DNA of 64,000 bases from NCBI RefSeq assembly GCF_003063295.1, contig NZ_MUXF01000019.1, forward strand, positions 181,919 through 245,918, read 5' to 3'. The stretch is from Arcobacter lacus. Its GTDB lineage: Bacteria > Campylobacterota > Campylobacteria > Campylobacterales > Arcobacteraceae. Shown here piece after piece: positions 17,431 through 26,612 of this stretch (position 1 is the first letter of the stretch; each line of letters begins with the position of its first letter). Made by a program: the position numbers and the translations under genes. The notes under the pieces were generated by a model, which saw only the letters and a program-made list of their open reading frames with translations, did not search any database and was not told where the DNA came from.

Positions 17431-18188
17431 TCTATAATACCTTTTGTTTTTAAAGCTTCTAAAGTTATAGCTTTTCTTTTTGCTAAATCTTCTTTTGTTT
17501 TTGTGTCGATATTTAAAGCAAAAAACCAAACATCATTTTTTGTTTCAACATAACCAACATACCAACCATATTTTCCTTCCCAACCTGTTTTTGCTCTAAC
17601 TACATAATTTTCGCTTTTTTCATCAATCATCAACTCTTTTAAAAGATTTATATCTTCTTGTTTAAAAGATAAATTATTTGCTTGTAATTGTTTTAAAAAT
17701 CTTATCTCTTCAAAAGCTGTAATTCTCAAACTCTCATCCAACCAAAAATCAGTTACATCTTTGCCTATTGTTTTATTTCCATAATTAAGCTCTTTTAGAT
17801 ACTTTTTATATTTTTCAACTCCAATTTTTGAAGCGAACTCTTTATAACACCAAACACAAGAACTTTTGAAAGCTGATTGTAAAGTTTGGTCTTTATTCCA
17901 AGCATCAAATTCTCTTACTTTTTTATCCCAAACTATTATAGAATCTTTGTTTACAACACCTTCATTTAAAGCTATCAAAGTATTTGGTATTTTAAATGTT
18001 GAAGCAGGAGAAAACGGTGTATTTGCTCTCTTTTCATTATAAATATCTACTTTTTTTGTATTTAAAGACTCTAATACTAAAGTTCCTTCAACTTGGTATT
18101 TTTTAAATAAATTTTCAAGTTCCACATCATTTGCGAATAAATTTATTGAAAAAATTAAAATAAAAATTAGTTTTATTTTTTTATTCAT
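17427..18188 (-). CDS. bla(OXA): Class D (OXA-type) beta-lactamase
   Basis: 253 residues with signal peptide 1-19 (cleaved after LFA), hence periplasmic. The class D motifs are complete: Ser63-Thr-Phe-Lys66 (the acylated serine and the lysine that is carbamylated in the family), Ser110-Cys-Val112, Tyr136-Gly-Asn138, a WLDESLRI segment near 149-156, and Lys200-Thr-Gly202 with GWYVGYVE after it. It should hydrolyse penicillins; spectrum cannot be read from sequence. Chromosomal OXA enzymes are known in Aliarcobacter. Its stop overlaps the mutarotase TTG start. I see no integron or insertion sequence nearby, consistent with an intrinsic gene. Confidence 0.93.
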   Translation of the reverse strand: MNKKIKLIFILIFSINLFANDVELENLFKKYQVEGTLVLESLNTKKVDIYNEKRANTPFSPASTFKIPNTLIALNEGVVNKDSIIVWDKKVREFDAWNKDQTLQSAFKSSCVWCYKEFASKIGVEKYKKYLKELNYGNKTIGKDVTDFWLDESLRITAFEEIRFLKQLQANNLSFKQEDINLLKELMIDEKSENYVVRAKTGWEGKYGWYVGYVETKNDVWFFALNIDTKTKEDLAKRKAITLEALKTKGIID

Positions 18189-18238
18189 TTTATATTTCCT
18201 TATTTTTTAATTGTGGTATTTTATAAAATTTTACCTTT

Positions 18239-19546
18239 CTAAATATTTTTAGAACTTGTATTTGTTCTTCTGTTTTTTGAAGCAAACCTTCTTGGTTTCG
18301 TGCTTGAAGATGAATTTTCATTTTTTGGTTTTACTTTTCTATTTTGATTTAAATTATTAACTTTATTTCCTCTATTACTTCTATTTCCAATAGGTTCTGC
18401 TTTAATATTTGGATTTACTTTAAATCCATTTATCTCTACTTTTTTGATTTTTTGTTTAATTAACTTTTCAATTCCAAATAAATACTCATGTTCATCTACA
18501 CAAACTAAAGATATCGCAATACCATTATTTCCTGCTCGTCCAGTTCTTCCTATTCTATGAACATAATCTTCTGCAACATTTGGTAATTCAAAATTTACAA
18601 CATGAGGAAGTTGTTCGATATCAATTCCACGCGCTGCAATATCAGTTGCAACTAAAACTCTTACCTTTCCATTTTTAAAATCATCTAATGCTTTTGTTCT
18701 TGCACCTTGCGATTTATTTCCATGAATTGCTGCTGATGTAATTTTATCTTTTAGAAGTGCTTCACTTAGTTTATTTGCTCCATGTTTTGTTCTTGTAAAA
18801 ACCAAAACTTGTTGCCAACTATTTTTATTTACTAAATGCAATAAAAGTTCTTTTTTTCTATCTTTATCAACGTGATGAACAACTTGCTCAACTTTGAAAG
18901 AAGCACTATTTGCTTTTGAAACTTCTACTAAAACAGGCGATTTTAGTAAGCTATCAGCCAACTTTTTTATTTCATTTGAAAAAGTTGCTGAAAAAAGTAG
19001 ATTTTGTCTTTGTTTTGGCAAAATTGCTAAAATCTTTTTAATATCATTTATAAATCCCATATCAAGCATTCTATCTGCTTCATCCAACACTAAAAACTCT
19101 ATTTTTGATAAATCAAGACTATCTTGAGAGATTAAATCAAGCAATCTTCCAGGAGTTGCGATGATGATGTCAACACCTTTTTTTAAAAGAGCTTTTTGTG
19201 GATTTATTCCAACTCCTCCAAAAATAACTGCTGATTTAAAAGGAAGATATTTTCCATAAGTTTCAACACTTTGTGCAACTTGAGCTGTAAGTTCTCTTGT
19301 TGGAGTAAGAATCAAAGCTCTAACTTGAGTTTTTTTATCTTTTAAATTACTATCTTTTAATCTTTGTAAAAGTGGAAGTGTAAATCCAGCTGTTTTTCCA
19401 GTTCCTGTTTGGGCAGCTGCTAAAACATCTTTTTTTGATAAAACCACGGGAATTGATTTTGATTGGATTGGAGTTGGTGTTGTATAACCTTCTTCTTTAA
19501 TTGCACGAAGAATTTCTTTACATAAACCTAAGTTTGAAAATGACAT
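18239..19546 (-). CDS. rhlE: DEAD-box RNA helicase, RhlE type
   Basis: 435 residues. Helicase core about 1-370: Q motif [10 protein letters not shown], Walker [34 protein letters not shown] in [17 protein letters not shown] in [22 protein letters not shown] and [10 protein letters not shown]. The C-terminus (about 385-435) is basic and Asn/Arg/Ser rich with no folded domain, as in RhlE and unlike the DbpA protein at 54305-55669. ATP-dependent RNA unwinding in ribosome assembly or decay is the family role. It is read from a promoter about 140 bases upstream, giving a long leader. Confidence 0.92.
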   Translation of the reverse strand: MSFSNLGLCKEILRAIKEEGYTTPTPIQSKSIPVVLSKKDVLAAAQTGTGKTAGFTLPLLQRLKDSNLKDKKTQVRALILTPTRELTAQVAQSVETYGKYLPFKSAVIFGGVGINPQKALLKKGVDIIIATPGRLLDLISQDSLDLSKIEFLVLDEADRMLDMGFINDIKKILAILPKQRQNLLFSATFSNEIKKLADSLLKSPVLVEVSKANSASFKVEQVVHHVDKDRKKELLLHLVNKNSWQQVLVFTRTKHGANKLSEALLKDKITSAAIHGNKSQGARTKALDDFKNGKVRVLVATDIAARGIDIEQLPHVVNFELPNVAEDYVHRIGRTGRAGNNGIAISLVCVDEHEYLFGIEKLIKQKIKKVEINGFKVNPNIKAEPIGNRSNRGNKVNNLNQNRKVKPKNENSSSSTKPRRFASKNRRTNTSSKNI

Positions 19547-19691
19547 AAGTACCTTGTTTTTTATAAACCTACAGAAGTTGTGAACTAAAGTTCCGATCTA
19601 GGTTGAATAATTTGAGTTTAGTTGAGTTGTAATTTGACTACAAAAACGAAGTCAGGCATAGACCGATGTATGCTGAAATTGTGTGATTATA
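19547..19691 (-). promoter_or_regulatory. Long leader and -10 box of the RhlE-type helicase gene
   Basis: TATAAT (19686-19691, minus strand, preceded by ATGC) is the only good promoter and lies about 140 bases before the ATG at 19546. The leader between is noticeably richer in G and C than other gaps in the window and contains short self-complementary pieces such as GAAC-TTTA-GTTC. RNA helicase genes often carry long regulated leaders, so an autoregulatory or cold-responsive leader is plausible, but no known motif is recognised. Confidence 0.45.
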
Positions 19692-19775
19692 GCATAAATA
19701 TTGGGTTAAAAGTGGTAAAAGAATTTAAAAGAAAAATTTGAACTAAAGAATAATTATTTTCTTATCTTTTATTGA

Positions 19776-19781
19776 TATAAT
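19776..19781 (+). promoter_or_regulatory. -10 box of the Septu-like operon
   Basis: TATAAT in GATATAATTTAG, 27 bases before the ATPase ATG. It would give a short leader that includes the AAGG ribosome site. It faces away from the helicase promoter. Confidence 0.5.
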
Positions 19782-19808
19782 TTAGTCAAATAATAATCAA
19801 GGTTTTTT

Positions 19809-21899
19809 ATGGAATTAGTTTATTTATGGGTTGAAGAGTATAAAAATATCAAGAATCAGGGGTTTAATTTTTCGCCTAGGTTTGAGTGTAAATATGATGG
19901 TGAGAATTTAACTATTACTGAAGATAAAGATTATGTAAGTATTTTTCCTAAAAATATTAATATTACTGCTATTGTTGGAGAGAATGGGAGTGGGAAGAGT
20001 AGCCTTTTAAATTATATCAATAGTTTAGATAGAATAAATCCAAGAGGAATTATAATATATCAAAAAGATACTCAATATTTTTGTTTTTATGAAAAAGAAA
20101 AACCAACTTTATTAAAACCAACAAATTTAGATATACATTTAATTTCAAGTTTTGATTATTCAAGCAATAATCATAAGTATTATCTGAATTATATTTCTTT
20201 ACCCATTTCTTCTTCAAAAGATAATCAATCAAAACATATAGATAATTTAGATTTTATTTATTTAGATGGTAAAGTAGTACCCTTTTCTTTAGGAGTATAT
20301 AATACAAATTATACATATAACTTACATAATAATATTTTTTTTGTACCAAGATATATTTCTAGTGTCCTTAACAATGATTATATTTTAAATAATATTTCTT
20401 CATTTCTTAGATTTAATCACTTAAGATTAATATTAAAACCTTCATCTATCTCTTCATTAAAAGCATATAACAAAGAATTAGGGATGCCTAAAAATATATC
20501 TAAAAATGATTTTTTTGATAACACTGCTAATATAAGAAATAAAATTATTGATACTCTTTCTTACATAGAAAAATTGCATCAAACACAATTTACAAGCAAT
20601 CAAAAAACTGATTTTGGTTGTTTTGATTTAAGTTTATTAATTGCATTTATAGAATTTTATCTTGTTAATACTACAAATAGTGGTAATGATTTACAGTTAT
20701 ACGATACTATGAATAATAAAATTTTTCAGTTACTAGAAAATCAGAAAAATGAGATAGAGAAAGGAATCAATGAAGTTAAACCCGATAATGTTAATAGATT
20801 TTTTATAAATAAATGGAATGAATCAAAAGGTTATATAAGTGCTTTTTTTGAAAAACTTAAAAAAATTAATGAATTACAAACATATTTAGAAAATAGTAAT
20901 TTTTCAATAGATGAAATTTTGGAAACTCTAAAATTTTATTATCTCAATTGGATTAATGAAAGTAATTTTCATAAAAATCAATACATTGATATTCCAATAA
21001 ATTCAGAGTTAAAAGAAAATATTAAAAAGATAGTAATATTTCAAAAAATATTTACTGATAAAAATATGATAATGAATCATAAAAATGGATATTTACAAGT
21101 TTTTGATTTAGATTTATATGATAGTAATACGGATATACAATATAATGAAATATCTGATGGTGAAAAGCAATTAATAAAATATTCAATAGATTTCATTTCA
21201 ATATTTAACTATTATGAAACTCGTAAGAATTTGAACATTTCTATAAGTTGTATTGGGGATGAGATAGATAATCATTTACATCCAAAATGGAAACAAGAAA
21301 TTATTTATAATTTTATAAATATGATTAAAACTTATAAAAAATATACAGGGGAAATTATACCTTTACATATAATACTAACAACTCATTCTCCTTTTATATT
21401 ATCTGACTTACCAAAAGAAAATATCATATTTTTGGATAAAGTTAATAAAAGAAGAGAAGAAAAATATTCAAAATTAGACCTCAAAGATTTGAAAAATGGA
21501 AATTGTATAAATGTAAGTAATAATATTGAGATTAAAACCTTTGGAGCAAATATTCATACTTTACTTTCAGATGGATTTTTTATGAGTGATGGGCTTATGG
21601 GTGAATTTGCGAAAAATAAAATTGAAGAGATTAAAGAGTTTTATGAGAAAGTAAAAAAAAGTAAAAATCCAAAAGAAGAGTATAAAAAAGAGTTTGAAGA
21701 TAAAATTAAAAAATTTAATCATATTCAATCTATCATTGGTGAACCATTTTTACAAACAATAATTAAAAATTATTTGGATGAACTTGAACAAATTTTTGAC
21801 AATGAAACTTATAAAAAAAACAAGATGAAAGAATTTTTAGACCAATTTGAAGCAGAAGAATTACAAAAATATTTGGATGAAAAAAATGCTAAAGCTTAA
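19809..21899 (+). CDS. ABC/SMC-type AAA ATPase of a Septu-like (PtuA-like) defence pair
   Basis: 696 residues. Walker A GENGSGKSSLLNYIN near 58-72, signature-like ISDGEKQLIKYSIDFISIF near 450, Walker B and D-loop CIGDEIDNHLHPKWKQEI near 482-500, and the switch His in LTTHSPFILSDLP near 527. This is the AAA_15/AAA_21 layout used by overcoming-lysogenization-type and PtuA ATPases. A long middle insert (about 90-440) and an acidic/basic helical C-terminus make it larger than typical PtuA as I recall it. It overlaps the HNH nuclease gene, so the two act together: inferred nucleotide-sensing ATPase controlling a nuclease in phage defence. The gene is strikingly A+T rich even for this genome, a hint of transfer. 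Retron or PARIS systems are unlikely: no reverse transcriptase or Toprim gene is adjacent. Confidence 0.8.
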   Translation: MELVYLWVEEYKNIKNQGFNFSPRFECKYDGENLTITEDKDYVSIFPKNINITAIVGENGSGKSSLLNYINSLDRINPRGIIIYQKDTQYFCFYEKEKPTLLKPTNLDIHLISSFDYSSNNHKYYLNYISLPISSSKDNQSKHIDNLDFIYLDGKVVPFSLGVYNTNYTYNLHNNIFFVPRYISSVLNNDYILNNISSFLRFNHLRLILKPSSISSLKAYNKELGMPKNISKNDFFDNTANIRNKIIDTLSYIEKLHQTQFTSNQKTDFGCFDLSLLIAFIEFYLVNTTNSGNDLQLYDTMNNKIFQLLENQKNEIEKGINEVKPDNVNRFFINKWNESKGYISAFFEKLKKINELQTYLENSNFSIDEILETLKFYYLNWINESNFHKNQYIDIPINSELKENIKKIVIFQKIFTDKNMIMNHKNGYLQVFDLDLYDSNTDIQYNEISDGEKQLIKYSIDFISIFNYYETRKNLNISISCIGDEIDNHLHPKWKQEIIYNFINMIKTYKKYTGEIIPLHIILTTHSPFILSDLPKENIIFLDKVNKRREEKYSKLDLKDLKNGNCINVSNNIEIKTFGANIHTLLSDGFFMSDGLMGEFAKNKIEEIKEFYEKVKKSKNPKEEYKKEFEDKIKKFNHIQSIIGEPFLQTIIKNYLDELEQIFDNETYKKNKMKEFLDQFEAEELQKYLDEKNAKA

Positions 21900-22878
21900 T
21901 TACTCAAATTATTTAAAAGATGTAAAAACCAATATTGATGATGAATTTATTACAAAATTGAATAAACCTAATTTTGATAAGCTTAAAGAAAATTTATCTC
22001 AAAGATTTTTGAGATTTAAAAAACAAAATTGTTTGTTTAGATATGTATTTTGGAAAATTAATACAAATGAGATTTTATTAGCTAAAGAAAATGATTTATT
22101 AGAGTTAATAAACACTATTGAAAATAGACTTGATAAATTGTCTGTTAAACATAAAGAAATCATTATCAAAAAAATAAAAAATCTTTTTAAATATAAAGAT
22201 AAATATCAAAATGCTAGTTTAACCCCATTTTTTACAGAAAATTTCAATTTTAGAACTTGTTTTTATTGTAATAAAGATTTTATTACAAACTTTGAAAAGG
22301 AGAAAAAAGATTTAGTATCTACTTTTCAACTTGACCATTTTTATGACAAAGGAACTTATCCATATTTAGCACTTAGTTTTTATAATCTTATTCCATCTTG
22401 TCCAACTTGTAACTCTTCAAAAATAAAAGGAACAAAAAATACTTTTGAACATGATTCAAAGGTAGGTAAATTTAAAATAGAAAAATGTTTAAAACCAAAT
22501 GATGAGAAATTTGACTTCCACAAAAAAGTAAAATTCAAACTACTTTTAGATGATTCTTGCAAAAACTTACATATAAAATCAAAAGATGATATAGATATAA
22601 CTTTAAAGGAACAGTTTACTGATATATATGACAAATATATCGAGATTTTTAAACTAAACGAACGATACAAAGCCCACAAAGATATAGTTTACGACATGAT
22701 ACAAAAAGCAGAGCTTTATCCTCAAAGTAGCCTCAAAGAGTTAGAAAATTTAACTGGTATTCCATTTCAGCAAATCAAAAAAGATATTTTTAATCTCATA
22801 GATGAAAATGAAGATTTATCAAAACAACCATTTTCTAAACTAATAGTTGATATGAGTAAAGAGTTGGGGATTATATAG
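21886..22878 (+). CDS. HNH endonuclease of the Septu-like pair (PtuB-like)
   Basis: About 330 residues. The HNH zinc-finger module lies near residues 120-185: CFYCNKDF (first Cys pair), FQLDHFYDKG (Asp-His), ALSFYNLIPSCPTCNSSKIKG (Asn, second Cys pair, Lys). This is the cysteine-flanked HNH arrangement of PtuB and related retron-associated nucleases. The open frame reaches back to 21847, but the ATG at 21886 has GGA 8 bases upstream and overlaps the ATPase stop by 14 bases, so I take it; 21877 is an alternative. It would cut DNA when released or activated by the ATPase (inference from the family). It converges on hipA with only 10 bases between. Confidence 0.78.
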   Translation: MLKLNYSNYLKDVKTNIDDEFITKLNKPNFDKLKENLSQRFLRFKKQNCLFRYVFWKINTNEILLAKENDLLELINTIENRLDKLSVKHKEIIIKKIKNLFKYKDKYQNASLTPFFTENFNFRTCFYCNKDFITNFEKEKKDLVSTFQLDHFYDKGTYPYLALSFYNLIPSCPTCNSSKIKGTKNTFEHDSKVGKFKIEKCLKPNDEKFDFHKKVKFKLLLDDSCKNLHIKSKDDIDITLKEQFTDIYDKYIEIFKLNERYKAHKDIVYDMIQKAELYPQSSLKELENLTGIPFQQIKKDIFNLIDENEDLSKQPFSKLIVDMSKELGII

Positions 22879-22888
22879 TTTTTTTAAA

Positions 22889-24112
22889 CTATCTTTTTCC
22901 TATCAACTGACCAAATATTTTGCCCAAATTTACAGTTTCATTTTTTGGAAGTTCCACATCTTTTGCAAGATTTGGAAACTCTAAAATTGCACTTTTTACT
23001 TCATCTACTATTTGTTTATACTCTTTGATTCCATGTTTTAATGCTAGTTTTTCAAGATGATTTATATTTGGATTTTTTCCCTCATTTAAATATGTAGTGC
23101 TGTGTTCAGTTCCCACTCCATAAGAAAAAGTTAAATCATAAGCGGGAGTTAATTTCCAACTGTTTTTTTCATCTAACATAAAAGAGAAGTTTTTGGCGTG
23201 ATCGTCACGATTATGTGTAAAAAGATTAAAAACGGCTAATCTAAAAAGTTTTTTTACTTCATTTATATCTTTTGTTAGATGAAAACATAAAGTCAATAAA
23301 TCATCGTAATCAAGTGAGGGAATTCTAAAATCACTATGAACTAATCCAGCCACACTATGAATATGCACTCTATTATCTTTTATTCTATCAAATCTTTTTA
23401 TCGCAAAATAGCTATTTTTTTTGCCTTTTAGTAACTTTGTTTCAGGTATTTCAATATTTGCTTTTTTTGCCATCAAAGAGTAAATATATTCTATTTTTCC
23501 AATATTTAATCCATCGTTTGAGTTTGGAAATTTGATTATATAGTGTTCAAAACCCTCTATTAATTTTTGGCTTCCATGAATTATGTTATTTTGTTCATTT
23601 ATTTGTGCCATTATTTTTGGTCTAGCTCCTGCACTACTTCCACCAATAGCCAATAATGTATCAAGAAGTTCATAACTAGAACCATTTAAAATATTGATTG
23701 AATAGTTTGCTAAATCATCTAAAATAATCTCTTGATTTTTAGTTTCAATCTCTTCATATATTGGCTCATAACCTAAAGCCCCTATTCCAAACTTACCAAC
23801 ATAACACAATCTATCAAGTGGTGTAATATCGTGAAAATTTATTCCTTTTGACATAAGATGTCTATCTAAAAGCAGTTTTCCCCAACCATCAGGCAAACTA
23901 TCTGCAAAAACTCCAAATAAACCATCAAAAATATTGTCATTGCAAACTTGCAACTCTTTTTTTAATGGCAAAATATAAGGAGAAATTTCAATGTCTTTTT
24001 TTATAAAACTTTCATCATATTCAAAATATATTTTTCTATTTTTTAGTGCTAATTTTCCAACAAAAAGTTTGTTATCAAAATGATTTAAAAATACATTTAC
24101 TGTTTTTATCAT
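22889..24112 (-). CDS. hipA: HipA-family serine/threonine kinase toxin
   Basis: 407 residues. HipA marks: ILPLKKELQ and LFGVFADSLPDGWGKLLLDR in the N-terminal domain; the SSAGARPKIM nucleotide loop near 155-165; YIIKFPNS; ETKLLKG then FAIKRFDR; catalytic HNRDDHAKNF near 300-308; and the metal-binding PAYDLTFSYG. In E. coli HipA phosphorylates glutamyl-tRNA synthetase and causes growth arrest. It overlaps the antitoxin gene by 4 bases (ATGA), so antitoxin is made first. It sits tail-to-tail with the Septu-like pair, forming a small defence/persistence islet. Sequence appears intact. Confidence 0.92.
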   Translation of the reverse strand: MIKTVNVFLNHFDNKLFVGKLALKNRKIYFEYDESFIKKDIEISPYILPLKKELQVCNDNIFDGLFGVFADSLPDGWGKLLLDRHLMSKGINFHDITPLDRLCYVGKFGIGALGYEPIYEEIETKNQEIILDDLANYSINILNGSSYELLDTLLAIGGSSAGARPKIMAQINEQNNIIHGSQKLIEGFEHYIIKFPNSNDGLNIGKIEYIYSLMAKKANIEIPETKLLKGKKNSYFAIKRFDRIKDNRVHIHSVAGLVHSDFRIPSLDYDDLLTLCFHLTKDINEVKKLFRLAVFNLFTHNRDDHAKNFSFMLDEKNSWKLTPAYDLTFSYGVGTEHSTTYLNEGKNPNINHLEKLALKHGIKEYKQIVDEVKSAILEFPNLAKDVELPKNETVNLGKIFGQLIGKR

Positions 24113-24417
24113 TTTATAGCTCCTCTTTTTTTGATTGGTTTTATTTTTAATAAATCTTCCATAGATTCGTATTGTTCATCTTTTTCATTTGCAATATTTT
24201 TAAAATCATCTAAACAATTTAAAACTAATGCAACTTTTAGCAAAGATTCAAAAGAGATTTCTCCACTTGATTCAAATCTTTTGATACTTCCAAAACTTAC
24301 TCCACTTTTGTTGGAAAGTCCTTCTTGTGTTAGGTTTAAAGATAATCTTTTTTGTTTGAATTTATCTTTTAAATCTTGCATTATAGATTTTGGAGTTGAG
24401 ATATTAATAGCTAACAT
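24109..24417 (-). CDS. hipB: HipB-like antitoxin (XRE-family repressor)
   Basis: 102 residues. A Cro/C1-type helix-turn-helix spans about 15-70 (KRLSLNLTQEGLSNKSGVSFGSIKRFE), with a Lys/Arg-rich C-terminus. It is the expected partner and repressor for the downstream kinase, with which it shares an ATGA overlap. An inverted repeat wrapped around a -10 box just upstream (24431-24466) is the likely autoregulatory operator. The start at 24417 is the first ATG of the frame; the ATG is preceded by AATATGTTAG with only a weak ribosome site. Confidence 0.85.
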   Translation of the reverse strand: MLAINISTPKSIMQDLKDKFKQKRLSLNLTQEGLSNKSGVSFGSIKRFESSGEISFESLLKVALVLNCLDDFKNIANEKDEQYESMEDLLKIKPIKKRGAIK

Positions 24418-24430
24418 ATTAATCCTAAAA

Positions 24431-24466
24431 TAGATATTTTACTTATTATAGCTAAAATATTATCTA
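24431..24466 (-). promoter_or_regulatory. hipBA promoter and candidate HipB operator
   Basis: On the minus strand a TATAAT (24445-24450) is flanked by TAGATAATATTTTAGC (24451-24466) and, inverted, TAGATATTTTA on the plus strand (24431-24441). The imperfect palindrome centred on the -10 box is the geometry expected for toxin-antitoxin autoregulation. Confidence 0.5.
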
Positions 24467-24566
24467 TTAATACTTTTATTCTAAAACTTTATTCTTATAA
24501 TATATTTTTTTTGGCTATACTATAAACTATCTAATCAAAAACTTACAAAGAAAGAACAAAAAATCA

Positions 24567-26192
24567 ATGAATCTATTATCAAAAAATAGCCCCGTAGAAG
24601 AATCAATTTTAAAAATGAAAGCTGTATTAAATGATGTTGGTTGTGAAGCCTCATTTTCACAAGAAAAAAATCCTTTAAAAAACTGCTTTTCAGTAAACTT
24701 AGCTTCAAATGAAGCACCAAATCATATCTATTCAAATGGAAAAGGTGTTATTTCAAAAGCTTCAATCGCAAGTGCTTATGGTGAATACATCGAAAGATTA
24801 CAAACGAACAACTTTTTTATAGATTTTCATCTTCCAAATAGAAAATATTATCCAGATGAAGTTGCTTTTGAATTTGGAGGAGATTATTTAAATAAAGAAT
24901 TAAAAAAGATTTACAATCCAAATAAGGATTTGGAAGATAAAGATTTAGTTGATTTTAACAGTGATTATATGGATAAAATAGTTGCTCTTCCTTTTATAAA
25001 TCAAACAAATAGTAAAAAAACATATATTCCAATAAATATTTTGAGTAATCTTTTTGCTAGTAATGGTTTAGCAACAGGAAATACAGCAAATGAAGCAAAA
25101 GTTCAAGCTTTAAGTGAAATAGTAGAAAGATATGTAAAATTTAAAATTATTAAAAATGGTTTTTCTCTTCCAACTTTTCCTAGTGAAGTTATTAAATCTT
25201 TTCCAAAAGTTTATGAAGATGTTCAAAGTTTAAAAAAGTTAGGTTATATAGTTGAAGTTTTAGATGCTTCTTTAGGTGGAAATTTTCCAGTAACTGCAAT
25301 ATCTTTAATAAACCCAAAAAATTCAACTCTTTTTGTCTCTTTTGGTAGTCATCCTATTTTAGAAGTTAGCTTAGAGCGAACTATGACAGAACTTATGCAA
25401 GGAAGAGATTTAACAAATCTTGATGGATTTGAGATACCAACTTTTGATATGGAATTGGTTAGCAATAATTTTAATTTAGAAGCGCATTTTATTGATTCTA
25501 ATGGAAAATTAGGATTCCAATTTTTAAATAAAATTAAAGATTTTGAATATTCTTCATGGAAATATGAAGGAAATAGTAGTGAAGAAGAGTATGAGTTTTT
25601 ATTTGATATTTTAAAATTTCAAAACAAAGATATTTATCTAAGAGAATATACATATTTAGATTTTTATTCTTGTCAAATGATAGTTCCAGATTTTTCAGAA
25701 GTTTATCCAATAGATGACATGATTTATAATAATAAAAATCAAGGTAAACTAATAAGAGATATGGTTTTAAATTTTGAAAACTATGATTTAAATGATATTT
25801 TAGATTCGATTGATAGTCTTGATGATTCTTTAAATATGCAACTTTTTTTAGGTGTGATTTTCAAAGAAAACTTTATAATGCAAGATTTTAGAGTCCAACT
25901 TTTATTACTTTTAAAAGAGTTTGATGAAGCTCTTGAAATATTAGAGTTTTCAGATAATAAATTTGGTCATTTAATAGCTCAACTAATTAGAATGGAGAAT
26001 GAAAACTTAGTTTGGGAAGATTATGAAGAAGCACTTTATAATATTTATGGAGAAGAAAAAATTCAAAAAGCATTAAATATTATTGAAGGAAAAGAGTTCT
26101 TTATCAATAGAACTTTACATCAAGATTACCATAATATGCTAAATATGTATGATAAATTGGAGACTAAAAAAATTGCATTTTATAAAAACTAA
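24567..26192 (+). CDS. ycaO: YcaO-domain protein (E. coli YcaO-like)
   Basis: 541 residues. The YcaO ATP-grasp-like domain covers about 1-400: ASAYGEYIERLQTNNF, NGLATGNTANEAKVQALSEIVERYVKFKI (the Glu/Arg ATP-binding helix), and ERTMTELMQGRDL. The C-terminal ~140 residues are helical with repeat-like character (LLLLLKEFDEALEILEF). This is the layout of E. coli YcaO, which has been linked to RimO-dependent methylthiolation of ribosomal protein S12. It is not obviously a bacteriocin or thioamide-RiPP enzyme, since no precursor peptide, cyclodehydratase partner or transporter adjoins. It starts 149 bases from hipB, divergently. The next gene has its own promoter. Confidence 0.85.
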   Translation: MNLLSKNSPVEESILKMKAVLNDVGCEASFSQEKNPLKNCFSVNLASNEAPNHIYSNGKGVISKASIASAYGEYIERLQTNNFFIDFHLPNRKYYPDEVAFEFGGDYLNKELKKIYNPNKDLEDKDLVDFNSDYMDKIVALPFINQTNSKKTYIPINILSNLFASNGLATGNTANEAKVQALSEIVERYVKFKIIKNGFSLPTFPSEVIKSFPKVYEDVQSLKKLGYIVEVLDASLGGNFPVTAISLINPKNSTLFVSFGSHPILEVSLERTMTELMQGRDLTNLDGFEIPTFDMELVSNNFNLEAHFIDSNGKLGFQFLNKIKDFEYSSWKYEGNSSEEEYEFLFDILKFQNKDIYLREYTYLDFYSCQMIVPDFSEVYPIDDMIYNNKNQGKLIRDMVLNFENYDLNDILDSIDSLDDSLNMQLFLGVIFKENFIMQDFRVQLLLLLKEFDEALEILEFSDNKFGHLIAQLIRMENENLVWEDYEEALYNIYGEEKIQKALNIIEGKEFFINRTLHQDYHNMLNMYDKLETKKIAFYKN

Positions 26193-26197
26193 TTTGC

Positions 26198-26203
26198 TAT
26201 AAT
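26198..26203 (+). promoter_or_regulatory. Extended -10 promoter of the DUF302-DUF2721 operon
   Basis: TGCTATAAT ending at 26203, 23 bases before the DUF302 ATG and immediately after the ycaO stop. It makes the following three genes a transcription unit separate from ycaO. AAAAAGGAAG supplies the ribosome site. Confidence 0.6.
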
Positions 26204-26226
26204 CAACAAAATAAAAAAGGAAGAAT

Positions 26227-26604
26227 ATGCAATATATAGAAACATCAACAAAAAGTGTTCAACAAATTGTTGATTCAATAAAAGAAATAGCTCCAAAGTA
26301 TAAATTTGGTGTTCAACATGTTCATACAATAAAAGAGACATTAAAATCAAAAGGAATTGATTTAAAAAATGATTGTCAAGTTGTTGATATCTGTAATCCT
26401 GTTGTTGCAGAAAAGTTTTTAAGTGAAGATATATCTCTTTCTTCTATTATGCCTTGTAAAATTGCTGTTTACACTCAAGATGGAGAAACATGTATCACAA
26501 TGAATTCTTTAATTCAATTAGTTGATGATATAAATCCTGATTTACTAGAAGTTGCACAAGAAACACAAGAAGAACTTTTAAAAATTATAGATGAAGTAAA
26601 ATAG
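26227..26604 (+). CDS. DUF302-family protein
   Basis: 125 residues. VQQIVDSIKEIAPKYKFGVQHVHTIKETLKSKG, QVVDICNPVVAEKFL, and SSIMPCKIAVYTQDG are the conserved blocks of DUF302, a small alpha-beta domain found in many bacteria with no settled function. No signal peptide, so cytosolic. It heads a short operon with a 34-residue membrane peptide and a DUF2721 protein. Its single Cys in IMPCKI is family-typical and may bind metal or act in redox chemistry; that is inference. Confidence 0.85.
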   Translation: MQYIETSTKSVQQIVDSIKEIAPKYKFGVQHVHTIKETLKSKGIDLKNDCQVVDICNPVVAEKFLSEDISLSSIMPCKIAVYTQDGETCITMNSLIQLVDDINPDLLEVAQETQEELLKIIDEVK

Positions 26605-26612
26605 GTTTTATT

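Noticed and set aside
17431-17529. N-terminal extension of the mutarotase frame
   Set aside because: It lies wholly within the beta-lactamase gene; the TTG at 17430 with AAAGG upstream is the better start.
19809-22878. Retron or PARIS defence system
   Set aside because: No reverse transcriptase or structured msr/msd region and no Toprim nuclease; the partner is an HNH protein, so Septu-like fits better.
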